From a virus: 26,861 nt of DNA. Positions 15,766-21,431 of this stretch are shown in pieces (the stretch's first letter is position 1; every line of letters starts with the position of its first letter). The notes beneath the pieces are model-generated. The model was not told the DNA's origin and did not search any database. It saw only the letters and a program-made list of their open reading frames with translations. The DNA lies in IMG/VR virus record IMGVR_UViG_3300048592_000795, positions 1 through 26,861 of that record; one strand, given 5' to 3'. A program made the translations under genes and the position numbers.

Positions 15766-15788
15766 TCCCCGATCAGGCCGGGGATGAC
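15766..15788. repeat. Intergenic REP-like palindrome
   Basis: TCCCCG (15766-15771), 7-nt loop, CGGGGA (15779-15784), then TGAC. A second small dyad CGGGAT-G-ATCCCG lies at 15741-15753. Both are in the 138-bp gap 15675-15812 between two leftward genes, which otherwise holds nothing I recognise. Related to the copy at 19706. Confidence 0.7.
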
Positions 15789-15812
15789 AGGGGCGGCAGA
15801 ACGGGGAACACG

Positions 15813-15923
15813 TCAGTCGTCGCCTTCGGCCCGGCCGCCCGCGTAGAGCAGGGCGAGCATCAGCGGAAAAACGGCGCAGGCGCCGAGTGCCCAGATCGTC
15901 AGCGCGTCGAGGATCCAGCTCAT
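15813..15923 (-). CDS. Very small membrane protein (36 aa)
   Basis: A 36-aa protein that is almost entirely one membrane helix (MSWILDALTIWALGACAVFPLMLALLYAG) with a short acidic tail. The ATG overlaps the stop of the upstream gene (ATGA). This coupling is the main evidence that it is translated. Function unknown. Confidence 0.55.
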   Translation of the reverse strand: MSWILDALTIWALGACAVFPLMLALLYAGGRAEGDD

Positions 15924-16189
15924 GCGCGGCGCGCCTCGGCCAGCAGCACCACCTTGCGGGCGGTGTCGGGGGTTGCGGGCGGTGCCTCGGGGTCGAAGCG
16001 GGCGCCGTCGAGCCAGGCGCGCACGTCGGCCGCGCGCCATTTCATCGGGCGGGTGCAGAACGGCACCGGGCGGGGAAAGCCCATGGCCTCGAGCCGGGCG
16101 CGGCGGGTCAGGAACTGGGCCGCGTCGTGGAATTCCATCAGCGCGGCGACCTCGCCCGCGCCGATGTAGATGCGGTCAGGACGCGGCAC
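15920..16189 (-). CDS. AlpA/Xis-like DNA-binding protein
   Basis: An 89-aa protein. The GTG at 16189 with GGGAG upstream is preferred because longer versions begin in Arg-only sequence. It has the layout of AlpA/excisionase-type winged HTH proteins: IYIGAGEVAALMEFHDAAQFLTRR, then GFPRPVPF, then MKWRAADVRAWLDG, where the FPRPV...WRAADVRAWL pattern marks the wing and last helix. In this operon with int it is the best candidate for the excisionase. It overlaps the upstream gene by 14 bp. Confidence 0.68.
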   Translation of the reverse strand: MPRPDRIYIGAGEVAALMEFHDAAQFLTRRARLEAMGFPRPVPFCTRPMKWRAADVRAWLDGARFDPEAPPATPDTARKVVLLAEARRA

Positions 16190-16457
16190 GGCGGTTCTCC
16201 CTCTCGGCCTTCTGCGCCTTCGCCGGCAGGCCGACATGCGGCAGGCCGTCGCGGTCGTTCAGGAAGTTGGCGATCTGGAAGGGCGCGAGCGGGAACTGCT
16301 CGACCCAGAGGCCGGAGAAGAAGGCGACGAGCCCGCCGTGGGCGGCGAGGCGGGTCTTGCCTGCGCCCACATCCTCGTGCCGGTCGGCCCGGTGGATGGC
16401 GCAGCCCGAGACGTAGTAGCCGCCGTCGGTGCGGGAGGCGGAAGCGGTCTTCGTCAT
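16176..16457 (-). CDS. Small unknown early protein
   Basis: A 93-aa soluble protein of unknown function. It starts on the stop of the upstream gene (ATGA). Features: GGYYVSGCAIHRADRHED in the N-terminal half, VAFFSGLWVEQFPLAPFQIANFL in the middle, and a Lys/Arg/Glu-rich C-terminus. It looks like a compact alpha/beta protein. It is the second gene after the PL-type promoter, a position often held by host-takeover or anti-defence proteins. Confidence 0.65.
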   Translation of the reverse strand: MTKTASASRTDGGYYVSGCAIHRADRHEDVGAGKTRLAAHGGLVAFFSGLWVEQFPLAPFQIANFLNDRDGLPHVGLPAKAQKAERENRRAAS

Positions 16458-16756
16458 GCCGCGCCCTCGCCGGGTTCGGCGGCGGGCAGGGCCGGGCGGG
16501 TGGGGAAGCGGGTGACGCGGGGGTCGGTGGCGGCGATGGCGTCGAGGTCGAGGACGGCGGCGTACTGCTCGCCGATCAGGCGGCGGTAGGTCAGAAGCTC
16601 CTCGAGCAGGTCGGGCACGCAGAGCGCGACCAGGCGCGCGGCCTCGGGCAAGGCGTTCACGCCGCGGCCGAAGGCGCGCATCAGATCGACGATGTCGGCC
16701 ACCAGCGCATCGTCGATCGGTTCCGACCGGGCCGGCGGTATGAGCGGGAATTGCAT
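16454..16756 (-). CDS. First gene of the leftward early operon, unknown
   Basis: A 100-aa, mostly helical protein (ALVADIVDLMRAFGRGVNAL, LVALCVPDLLEELLTYRRL, IGEQYAAVLDLDAIAA) with a disordered Pro/Ala C-terminus. It has the best ribosome site of the region (AGGAGGGG) and follows a strong promoter by ~30 bp, so it should be among the first proteins made. No family recognised. Confidence 0.7.
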   Translation of the reverse strand: MQFPLIPPARSEPIDDALVADIVDLMRAFGRGVNALPEAARLVALCVPDLLEELLTYRRLIGEQYAAVLDLDAIAATDPRVTRFPTRPALPAAEPGEGAA

Positions 16757-16783
16757 GGTTACCCCTCCTGTGACAGATGGGGT

Positions 16784-16813
16784 ATCATATGTGTGCGATT
16801 ATCGCACTGTCAA
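16784..16813 (-). promoter_or_regulatory. PL-type sigma70 promoter
   Basis: On the minus strand: -35 TTGACA (16813-16808, perfect), 18-bp spacer, -10 TATGAT (16789-16784, 5 of 6). It reads into the leftward early operon. Confidence 0.85.
16793..16807. promoter_or_regulatory. Operator dyad in the PL spacer
   Basis: A perfect inverted repeat, GTGCGAT-T-ATCGCAC, fills the spacer between -35 and -10 and would block RNA polymerase when bound. Half-sites TGTGCGA recur at the cro/cI promoters. Confidence 0.8.
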
Positions 16814-16829
16814 CCTATGTGTGATGTTC

Positions 16830-16848
16830 CCGCACAAATCATGTGCGG
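16830..16848. promoter_or_regulatory. Second dyad upstream of PL
   Basis: CCGCACA-AATCA-TGTGCGG. It lies just after the stop of the leftward membrane gene and upstream of the PL -35. It may be a second operator (shared CGCAC core) or the terminator of the cI transcript; no T-run follows, which disfavours the latter. Confidence 0.5.
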
Positions 16849-16851
16849 CAC

Positions 16852-17283
16852 CTACATCTGGCGCCGCGCCTCGATGACCGACAGCGAATAATGAAGGGCT
16901 GTCGGAATCGCCAGAACGGCAAAATACCAAGCGAGCTGATCGCCGAAACGGTCGTAGCGACCCATCAACAGAACATCTTCGGCAAACCGTGCGGAGAAGC
17001 CGAACGGGACCAGCCAGCCGAACAGGCAGTTCGCCGCGGTGCCGGCCAGAAACCACGGCAGGAAGGTCGAGACGATTCGGTCGCGTGGAGAGCGCGGGCT
17101 CTCGTAGTCTATCCGCAGGCGCAGTAGCGCGTTCGCATACATGAAGGAGGTGGCTGCGATAATCAGGGCGGTCACGCAGCCCATGAGGGCGGCGGCGATC
17201 ACCGAGAGTTCGGGCCGGAACATGAATCCGAAGGTGATCTTGTAGAACATGAACGTGGCAAATGCCCAAAAGATGAAGATCAC
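16852..17283 (-). CDS. Multi-pass membrane protein coupled to the repressor
   Basis: A 143-aa integral membrane protein with about four hydrophobic segments (about 1-20, 27-50, 74-94, 116-134). Its GTG start overlaps the repressor stop (GTGA), so it should be made with the repressor in lysogens. Base composition drops to about 50% GC, unlike the operons around it, which marks it as a later addition (moron). This position and topology suit a superinfection-exclusion or other prophage-encoded protection protein. No family motif is recognised, and function is inference. Confidence 0.75.
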   Translation of the reverse strand: MIFIFWAFATFMFYKITFGFMFRPELSVIAAALMGCVTALIIAATSFMYANALLRLRIDYESPRSPRDRIVSTFLPWFLAGTAANCLFGWLVPFGFSARFAEDVLLMGRYDRFGDQLAWYFAVLAIPTALHYSLSVIEARRQM

Positions 17284-17906
17284 TTCTGCCTCCAGCTGCT
17301 GGTGACGACGCCGACGATCACGACGCGCTCGTTGTCGACGAGCATCGGCTTCAGTTCGGCCTGGTCGGTCGAGATGGCGAACAGGAACGGCGGATCGTAG
17401 CGGCGGAAGACCCGCTGCGCGTCGGCGTGGTTGAGATCGTAGACCTGCGCCAACACGTCGTCGCCAGCGCGGGCGCGCTCGGCCCGGTGCGAATCGACCA
17501 CGATCATGTCGCCGTCGACATAGCCCGCGAGGTCCATGCTGCGGCCCTTGACGGCCCAGACATCGACGCCGGGGCGATCGAATCCGAGCGGTCCGGCGAG
17601 CCGGTCCCGCAGATCGCCCCTGCCGGTCCAGTCGAAGGGCACCGCCTCCTGATCGGAAAAGCCGGGCGTCGTCATCGCGCGCACCGTCGACCCGGCCTTG
17701 AGGCCCGCGCGCTCGATCACCTCGTCGATGGTCATGTCCAGCAGTCTCGCGAAGACCGGCACCTCCTCGGCCTTCATCGGGCGCGCGTTCGAGTAGATCT
17801 TTGAGATGACCGTCCGGTCGCGGCCGATGGCGCGGCCGAGGTCGTCGCTGGTGATGCCGAGCTGGCGCTGGCGGCGCTTGAAGTGGTCCGCGTCCATGCG
17901 GGACAT
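17280..17906 (-). CDS. CI/LexA-like phage repressor (S24 fold)
   Basis: A 208-aa repressor. The N-terminal HTH spans about residues 16-40 (LGITSDDLGRAIGRDRTVISKIY). The C-terminal half is an S24-type dimerisation/self-cleavage fold: VWAVKGRSMDLAGYVDGDMIVVD with S123 as the candidate nucleophile. Where the catalytic Lys is expected (usually xVKRL) it has QRVFRRY, so Arg replaces Lys and self-cleavage is doubtful. The start is placed at 17906 by domain length; there is no good ribosome site and a GTGCGCAC palindrome abuts the ATG, so it may be leaderless as lambda cI is from PRM. It is divergent from the Cro-like gene. Confidence 0.85.
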   Translation of the reverse strand: MSRMDADHFKRRQRQLGITSDDLGRAIGRDRTVISKIYSNARPMKAEEVPVFARLLDMTIDEVIERAGLKAGSTVRAMTTPGFSDQEAVPFDWTGRGDLRDRLAGPLGFDRPGVDVWAVKGRSMDLAGYVDGDMIVVDSHRAERARAGDDVLAQVYDLNHADAQRVFRRYDPPFLFAISTDQAELKPMLVDNERVVIVGVVTSSWRQK

Positions 17907-17968
17907 GTGCGCACGTTCAACTTCACCGTGAAGTGACGAAATCGCACAATTCCCTTGATCGTCGCACA
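17907..17968. promoter_or_regulatory. Immunity control region: operators between cI and cro
   Basis: It contains GTGCGCAC (17907-17914), a perfect dyad ACTTCAC-C-GTGAAGT (17920-17934), and two TGTGCGA half-sites on the minus strand (17948-17942 and 17968-17962) exactly 20 bp apart. A possible rightward promoter is TTGATC (17955-17960), 17-bp spacer, TATGGC (17978-17983), weak. The second half-site lies in that spacer. Confidence 0.65.
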
Positions 17969-17990
17969 CCTGTCGGCTATGGCATGGGTT

Positions 17991-18269
17991 ATGACGCGCA
18001 AGCTCACCCCAGCCGATGTTGTCTTCGCGAAGATCGGGCCTCCTGCGGTTGTCGCCGGTATCATCGGCAAGGACCGCACGACCGTGACGCAGTGGCGCTA
18101 TGGCCGCCCTCGCCGTCCGGCGGGGGATATCCCGAGCGACGAGGACAAGCGGGCGCTGCTGAACTACGCGCGGGCGCACGGCATCGACCTGACCGCCGAG
18201 GAGCTGATCTTCGGCGCCGAGCTGGTGGTGCAGTACCTCCCCCCCCGAACCCCGGTAGCCGCCGAATGA
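17991..18269 (+). CDS. Cro-like DNA-binding regulator
   Basis: A 92-aa protein divergent from the repressor. It has an HTH-like pattern early (VFAKIGPPAVVAGIIGKDRTTVTQWRYG) followed by GDIPSDEDKRALLNYARAHGIDLTAEEL, the layout of Cro/YdaS-like regulators that recognise an operator and shut the lysogenic promoter. Starts at 17979 or 17955 are also in frame. 17991 is preferred because the weak promoter -10 would overlap the earlier ATG; no clear ribosome site exists, so a leaderless transcript is possible. Confidence 0.72.
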   Translation: MTRKLTPADVVFAKIGPPAVVAGIIGKDRTTVTQWRYGRPRRPAGDIPSDEDKRALLNYARAHGIDLTAEELIFGAELVVQYLPPRTPVAAE

Positions 18270-18421
18270 CCCCTGATCCGCTCGCCGAACTCTTCCGCTC
18301 TACGAACTGGGTGCGCCGCGCCCGTCCAGCCGTTCCGACAGGAGCGCGGCCAGGACCTGTCCGGCGCGCGCTGCGATTTCTGGCGGCGCGGATGCGCGCA
18401 GCGTCTCGAAGCGGGAGGTGA
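18266..18421 (+). CDS. Doubtful 51-aa ORF after cro
   Basis: Starts on the Cro-like stop (ATGA) and begins MTPDPLAELFRSTNWVRRARP. From 18300 it runs antisense to a better-supported minus-strand gene and becomes an Arg/Ala-rich sequence typical of shadow frames. It may be the remnant of a gene cut by insertion of the minus-strand gene. Weak support. Confidence 0.25.
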   Translation: MTPDPLAELFRSTNWVRRARPAVPTGARPGPVRRALRFLAARMRAASRSGR

Positions 18422-18539
18422 TCTTGCCCGGGTCGAGCGGCGTCACCTCGCAGAGACAGGCAACGGCGACCGAAAGCGCCGCCATGTATGCGTGCGCCTC
18501 CTCGACGCTGCGCGTCAGTTCCTCGATCCGGTCGTCCAT
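18300..18539 (-). CDS. Small helical protein, opposite to the rightward operon
   Basis: A 79-aa helical protein (MDDRIEELTRSVEEAHAYMA, then SRFETLRASAPPEIAARAGQVL). It has a very good ribosome site (AGGAGGGG, 5 bp spacing), which is the main reason to accept it over the overlapping plus-strand ORF. It converges on the Cro-like gene and is isolated from other leftward genes, so it probably has its own promoter (weak TATCCT near 18570). Function unknown. Confidence 0.65.
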   Translation of the reverse strand: MDDRIEELTRSVEEAHAYMAALSVAVACLCEVTPLDPGKITSRFETLRASAPPEIAARAGQVLAALLSERLDGRGAPSS

Positions 18540-18815
18540 CGCATCCCCTCCTGGCCGATTCGGCGGAGAGGATAGCACGGAGACCCCACGGCGTTTCCTC
18601 CCGGAAACGGACGGCGTCTCGCCGTCAGCCCGCCTGCCCGCGCGGTCAATCCCCCGCGCGGGCCTTTTCCATTCCGATCCGGGGCCGGCTGGCCGAACAC
18701 CGACAGCCCCGGACCGCCCCCGCCTGGCCGTGCCCCCACGTGTGGCCGGCGGGGGCAACGCGTCCGTGGCCGCTGGAAGCCCCCCCGTTTCCCCTCACCG
18801 GCCACGGCGGCAGCC
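18540..18815. other. Intergenic stretch with three hairpins
   Basis: No gene is supported in these 276 bp. Consecutive inverted repeats: CGTTTCC-TCCC-GGAAACG (18592-18609), ACGGCG-TCT-CGCCGT (18611-18625), and the terminator-like hairpin at 18637-18662. No good promoter for the next operon is seen. Confidence 0.6.
18637..18668 (+). terminator. Probable rho-independent terminator (tR-like)
   Basis: Perfect 9-bp all-GC stem CCCGCGCGG / CCGCGCGGG (18637-18645, 18654-18662), 8-nt loop, followed by CCTTTTCC. It stands between the Cro-like gene and the replication operon, where an early terminator relieved by antitermination would be expected. Confidence 0.65.
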
Positions 18816-19166
18816 ATGACGCGCGCGCCCGAGGTCGAGATCGCGCTGTCGCTGAAGGCGCTGGCGGTGGCCATGAAGGCCAAGGCGGGCGTGTTGCGCG
18901 ACATCGACCGGCTGGGGTTCCTGCGCGACGTGCTGATCCTGGGTTCCGGTGTGGGCAACGGTTCCGACTGGCTGGTGATCGCGGCGGATTTCGAGGCGCT
19001 GGTGATGCATGACGCGGGCGCGGCAGGTGCCGCGCTGCACGACTGGCTGATCGAGCGCGGGTCGCTGGCCGGCGGCAATGCGGAGCGGATCGAGGCGGCG
19101 CTGGAGGGTGCGATAGGCCCGCTTCGGCATTTCGCGTGGATGGACCGGGTGGACATCAATGGCTGA
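18816..19166 (+). CDS. Unknown protein, first gene of replication operon
   Basis: A 116-aa protein with a helical N-terminus (VEIALSLKALAVAMKAKAGVLRDIDRLGFLRDV), a Gly/Ser loop (LGSGVGNGSDW) and a hydrophobic strand (WLVIAADFEALV). No signal or membrane segment. The start ATG has only a weak ribosome site. It overlaps the next gene by 8 bp. Position suggests a role early in the replication programme; no family recognised. Confidence 0.65.
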   Translation: MTRAPEVEIALSLKALAVAMKAKAGVLRDIDRLGFLRDVLILGSGVGNGSDWLVIAADFEALVMHDAGAAGAALHDWLIERGSLAGGNAERIEAALEGAIGPLRHFAWMDRVDING

Positions 19167-19530
19167 CCTGACCGCCGCCACGCGGGCCGTGCCCGCCACG
19201 CGCCAGCCGACGCTGTGGGACGCGATCCTGATCAACTGCGCGGCTGCGCATTCGGTCGACCCGATCCGGGCATGGCAGGAGGAGCTGGAGGACATCGAGA
19301 TCCTGCGCGCGGTGCTGCCGAAGGTCAGCCGCGATTCGCTGATGATGCGCGACCTGGCCGTGGCCTGCGACGCGCTGGTCGAGGCGTGGTCGGACCGGGC
19401 GACGCGCGAGGGGTTCCCCGGGCCGCGCTGGCTGGCCGCGCAGTTCGACGTGCGGCGGGCGCTGAGCGTGGTGTTCCGGTGGCGCATGGGCGACGCCTGG
19501 AACCGGGTCTATGCGGCGGAGGGGCAGTGA
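19159..19530 (+). CDS. Unknown protein of replication operon
   Basis: A 123-aa helical protein (TLWDAILINCAAAHSVDPIRAWQEELEDIEILRAVLPKV ...), soluble, with a Trp/Arg-rich C-terminus (VVFRWRMGDAWNRVY). It begins inside the previous gene and its stop TGA shares its last A with the next ATG. No recognised motif. Confidence 0.65.
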   Translation: MADLTAATRAVPATRQPTLWDAILINCAAAHSVDPIRAWQEELEDIEILRAVLPKVSRDSLMMRDLAVACDALVEAWSDRATREGFPGPRWLAAQFDVRRALSVVFRWRMGDAWNRVYAAEGQ

Positions 19531-19835
19531 TGCGGCGGCGCCGGGCGTTCATGCGCGTGCTGTCGTGGCGCCTGATGGTGCACACGAGTTTCGCGCATTA
19601 CGCGCCGACCGGGCGCAGCAGGGGTTTGCAGGCCGGGCAGTGGCCGGGGACGGCGGAACCAGCCGCCGCCCCGGATGCCGGCAGCCTTCCGGTGCCGGAG
19701 GATGGACCCCCGATCAAGTCGGGGGTGACAGGTTTGAGTATCGACCCGGCGGTGCGCGAGAAGTGGCGCGCGGAGCTGGCGGAGAGGCAGGCGCAGCGGG
19801 CCGTGACGGATGCCTATCGGGAGGGGTGGGCGTGA
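19530..19835 (+). CDS. Small basic protein carrying a REP-like insert
   Basis: A 101-aa protein with a very basic start (MRRRRAFMRVLSWR) and a charged helical end (REKWRAELAERQAQRAVTDAYREGW). The middle (about residues 58-68, around PPIKSGVTG) is encoded by the palindrome at 19706-19730 and a low-complexity Pro/Ala linker. A GTG three bases upstream is an alternative start. Function unknown; the palindrome may have joined two segments. Confidence 0.55.
   Translation: MRRRRAFMRVLSWRLMVHTSFAHYAPTGRSRGLQAGQWPGTAEPAAAPDAGSLPVPEDGPPIKSGVTGLSIDPAVREKWRAELAERQAQRAVTDAYREGWA
19706..19730. repeat. REP-like palindrome inside a coding region
   Basis: ACCCCCGA (19706-19713), loop TCAAG, TCGGGGGT (19719-19726), then GACA. 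An 8-bp perfect stem of the kind widely dispersed in alphaproteobacterial chromosomes. Confidence 0.85.
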
Positions 19836-20959
19836 CCCGGCTGATCGAGATCGGCGAGTTGTCCGGCAAGCTGACCGACCGCGCGCTGGACGTGGCCGAG
19901 CGCTATGCGCCTGACGGAATCCTCGAAAGGGGCCGGTACTGGGTTCAATGCCCGTGGCGGGACAGCACGCGCGAGAGCTTCTGCATCAACATCACAGGGA
20001 CCTATGCGGGCCGGTGGTACGACTGGTCACGTAAGGAAGGCGGCGACCTGCTGGACCTGATCCGGCGAAAGCACAGCCTGACCTTGCTGGAGGCCATCGA
20101 CGAGGCCTGCCGGTTTCTGGGGATCGCGAACGAGACCCCGGAGCAGCGCAGGGAGCGCGAGAGGCGCGACGCGAAGGAGCGGGAAGCGCGGGCCGAGCGC
20201 GCGCGGCTGGAGGCCGAGAAGGCGGCGGCCGAGCGTGCCCGGGAAGTAGCCAAGGCACATGCGCTGTGGCTCGAGGCGCGGCCGATCGATGGCACGCCGG
20301 CGGCGGAGTACCTGTCGGCGCGGGGCGTCGGGATCGAGCGGCTGGGGCGGTCGCCGCTGTCGCTGCGGTTCGTGCCGGCGCTGCGCTACTACCACCTGGA
20401 CAAGAAGACCAGGCAGGTCGTCGAGGGCGTGTTTCCGGCGATGGTGGCAGCGATCCATGGGCCGCGGGACGAGAGCGGACATGCGCGGTTCATGGGTGTG
20501 CACCGGACGTGGCTCGCCCGGGACGATGCGGGCGTGTGGCGCAAGGCGCCGGTGCCTAAGCCGAAGAAGGTCATGGGCGAGATGCAGGGCGGTTATATCC
20601 GGCTTTGGGCCGGGTCAGGTCGCCGGCCGGGCGCGCGGCTAAACATCGCCGAGGGGATCGAGAATGCGCTGTCTGCCGTCTTTCTCCAGCCGTCGGTGCC
20701 GGCCGCGGCGGCGATCAGCCTCGGCAATCTGAGCGAGATCGTCCTGCCCGCAGCGGTGCGGCACGTGACGCTGATCCGGGACAACGACACGAAGGCGGAT
20801 TTGCGGGCGATGGCCGACCGGGCGCGCGAGCGCTGGCTGGGCGATGGCCGCACGGTCGCGGAGTGGCCGAACGCCTTCGGCTTCAAGGACCTGAACGACG
20901 CGCTGCAGGCGGCGCTGGAAATGGGGCCTGTCCCCGCGAAGGCGGGGAGCGTGGCGTGA
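19832..20959 (+). CDS. DNA primase with CHC2-like and Toprim domains
   Basis: A 375-aa replication primase. The N-terminus has a degenerate CHC2-type zinc-finger region (about 34-98; YWVQCPWRDSTRESFCI with C40 and C51, then WYDWSRKEGGDLLDLI). A charged coiled coil follows at about 104-148. The Toprim domain lies at about 265-360: E274 in NIAEGIENAL and the D317-N-D319 pair in LIRDNDTKAD, the metal-binding acidic residues, followed by FKDLNDAL. It would make primers for the helicase encoded 0.5 kb downstream. GTG start overlaps the upstream stop (GTGA). The last ~10 residues (PVPAKAGSVA) come from a dispersed palindrome that overlaps the stop. Confidence 0.85.
   Translation: MTRLIEIGELSGKLTDRALDVAERYAPDGILERGRYWVQCPWRDSTRESFCINITGTYAGRWYDWSRKEGGDLLDLIRRKHSLTLLEAIDEACRFLGIANETPEQRRERERRDAKEREARAERARLEAEKAAAERAREVAKAHALWLEARPIDGTPAAEYLSARGVGIERLGRSPLSLRFVPALRYYHLDKKTRQVVEGVFPAMVAAIHGPRDESGHARFMGVHRTWLARDDAGVWRKAPVPKPKKVMGEMQGGYIRLWAGSGRRPGARLNIAEGIENALSAVFLQPSVPAAAAISLGNLSEIVLPAAVRHVTLIRDNDTKADLRAMADRARERWLGDGRTVAEWPNAFGFKDLNDALQAALEMGPVPAKAGSVA
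20923..20949. repeat. Dispersed palindrome at the primase C-terminus
   Basis: GGGGCCTG, then CCCCGC (20932-20937), GAAG loop, GCGGGG (20942-20947). Translated in frame as PVPAKAG. Confidence 0.85.
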
Positions 20960-21246
20960 AGACGAAGGTGCGGGACCATCCCCGGCGCGAGGACGAGCGC
21001 GTCCTGATGATGCTGCACCTGCGCGAGGTCGAGGGCCTGCAATGGGCCGAGATTTCCGAGCGCTACGGCAATCCGAAGACCTATGCGAACGTGACCTGCA
21101 ACCGGGTGCTGCGCGACCTGGCGGAGAGCGAGGGGCCGGTGCCCGTGGTGCAGGCCAAGCCCGAGAACCGCGACGGGTCGCAGGGGCCGCTCTGGTGGCG
21201 GAAGAGGGCGGTGGGGCCTGCTCCCGCGAAAGCGGGGGTGCGATGA
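20956..21246 (+). CDS. HTH protein of replication operon
   Basis: A 96-aa protein with a sigma-region-4-like HTH: LMMLHLREVEGLQWAEISERYGNPKTYANVTCNRVLRDL (about 17-56). It starts with GTG on the primase stop. The C-terminal ~15 residues (VGPAPAKAGVR) are encoded by a dispersed palindrome. It might regulate early/late switching or assist origin recognition; this is inference. Confidence 0.68.
   Translation: MKTKVRDHPRREDERVLMMLHLREVEGLQWAEISERYGNPKTYANVTCNRVLRDLAESEGPVPVVQAKPENRDGSQGPLWWRKRAVGPAPAKAGVR
21213..21240. repeat. Dispersed palindrome at the HTH-protein C-terminus
   Basis: GGGGCCTG then CTCCCGC (21221-21227), GAAA loop, GCGGGGG (21232-21238). Same order and orientation as the copy at 20923. 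Confidence 0.85.
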
Positions 21247-21431
21247 TTTATGCCGTCGTCACCGTCTGCGCGCTCGCCATGCCGGACCGCTGCCGGACGG
21301 TCGAGTTACCGATGCCGCCGTGGTTCCGGATCGAGTTCTGTGCGCGGGCGGCGGTGTCGCTGCAGGCGCATCTGGCGCTGAACGGGATGCACCTGGTGGC
21401 CTACGAGTGCAAGGAGGGCGAGCCGGCATGA
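21243..21431 (+). CDS. Small Cys-containing unknown protein
   Basis: A 62-aa protein with four Cys residues (VCALAMPDRCRTVELP, EFCARAAVSL, YECKEGE). The spacing is not a standard zinc finger. Start ATG overlaps the upstream stop (ATGA), and the next gene starts on its stop. Small proteins of this form occur beside phage helicases, but I cannot name it. Confidence 0.6.
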   Translation: MIYAVVTVCALAMPDRCRTVELPMPPWFRIEFCARAAVSLQAHLALNGMHLVAYECKEGEPA

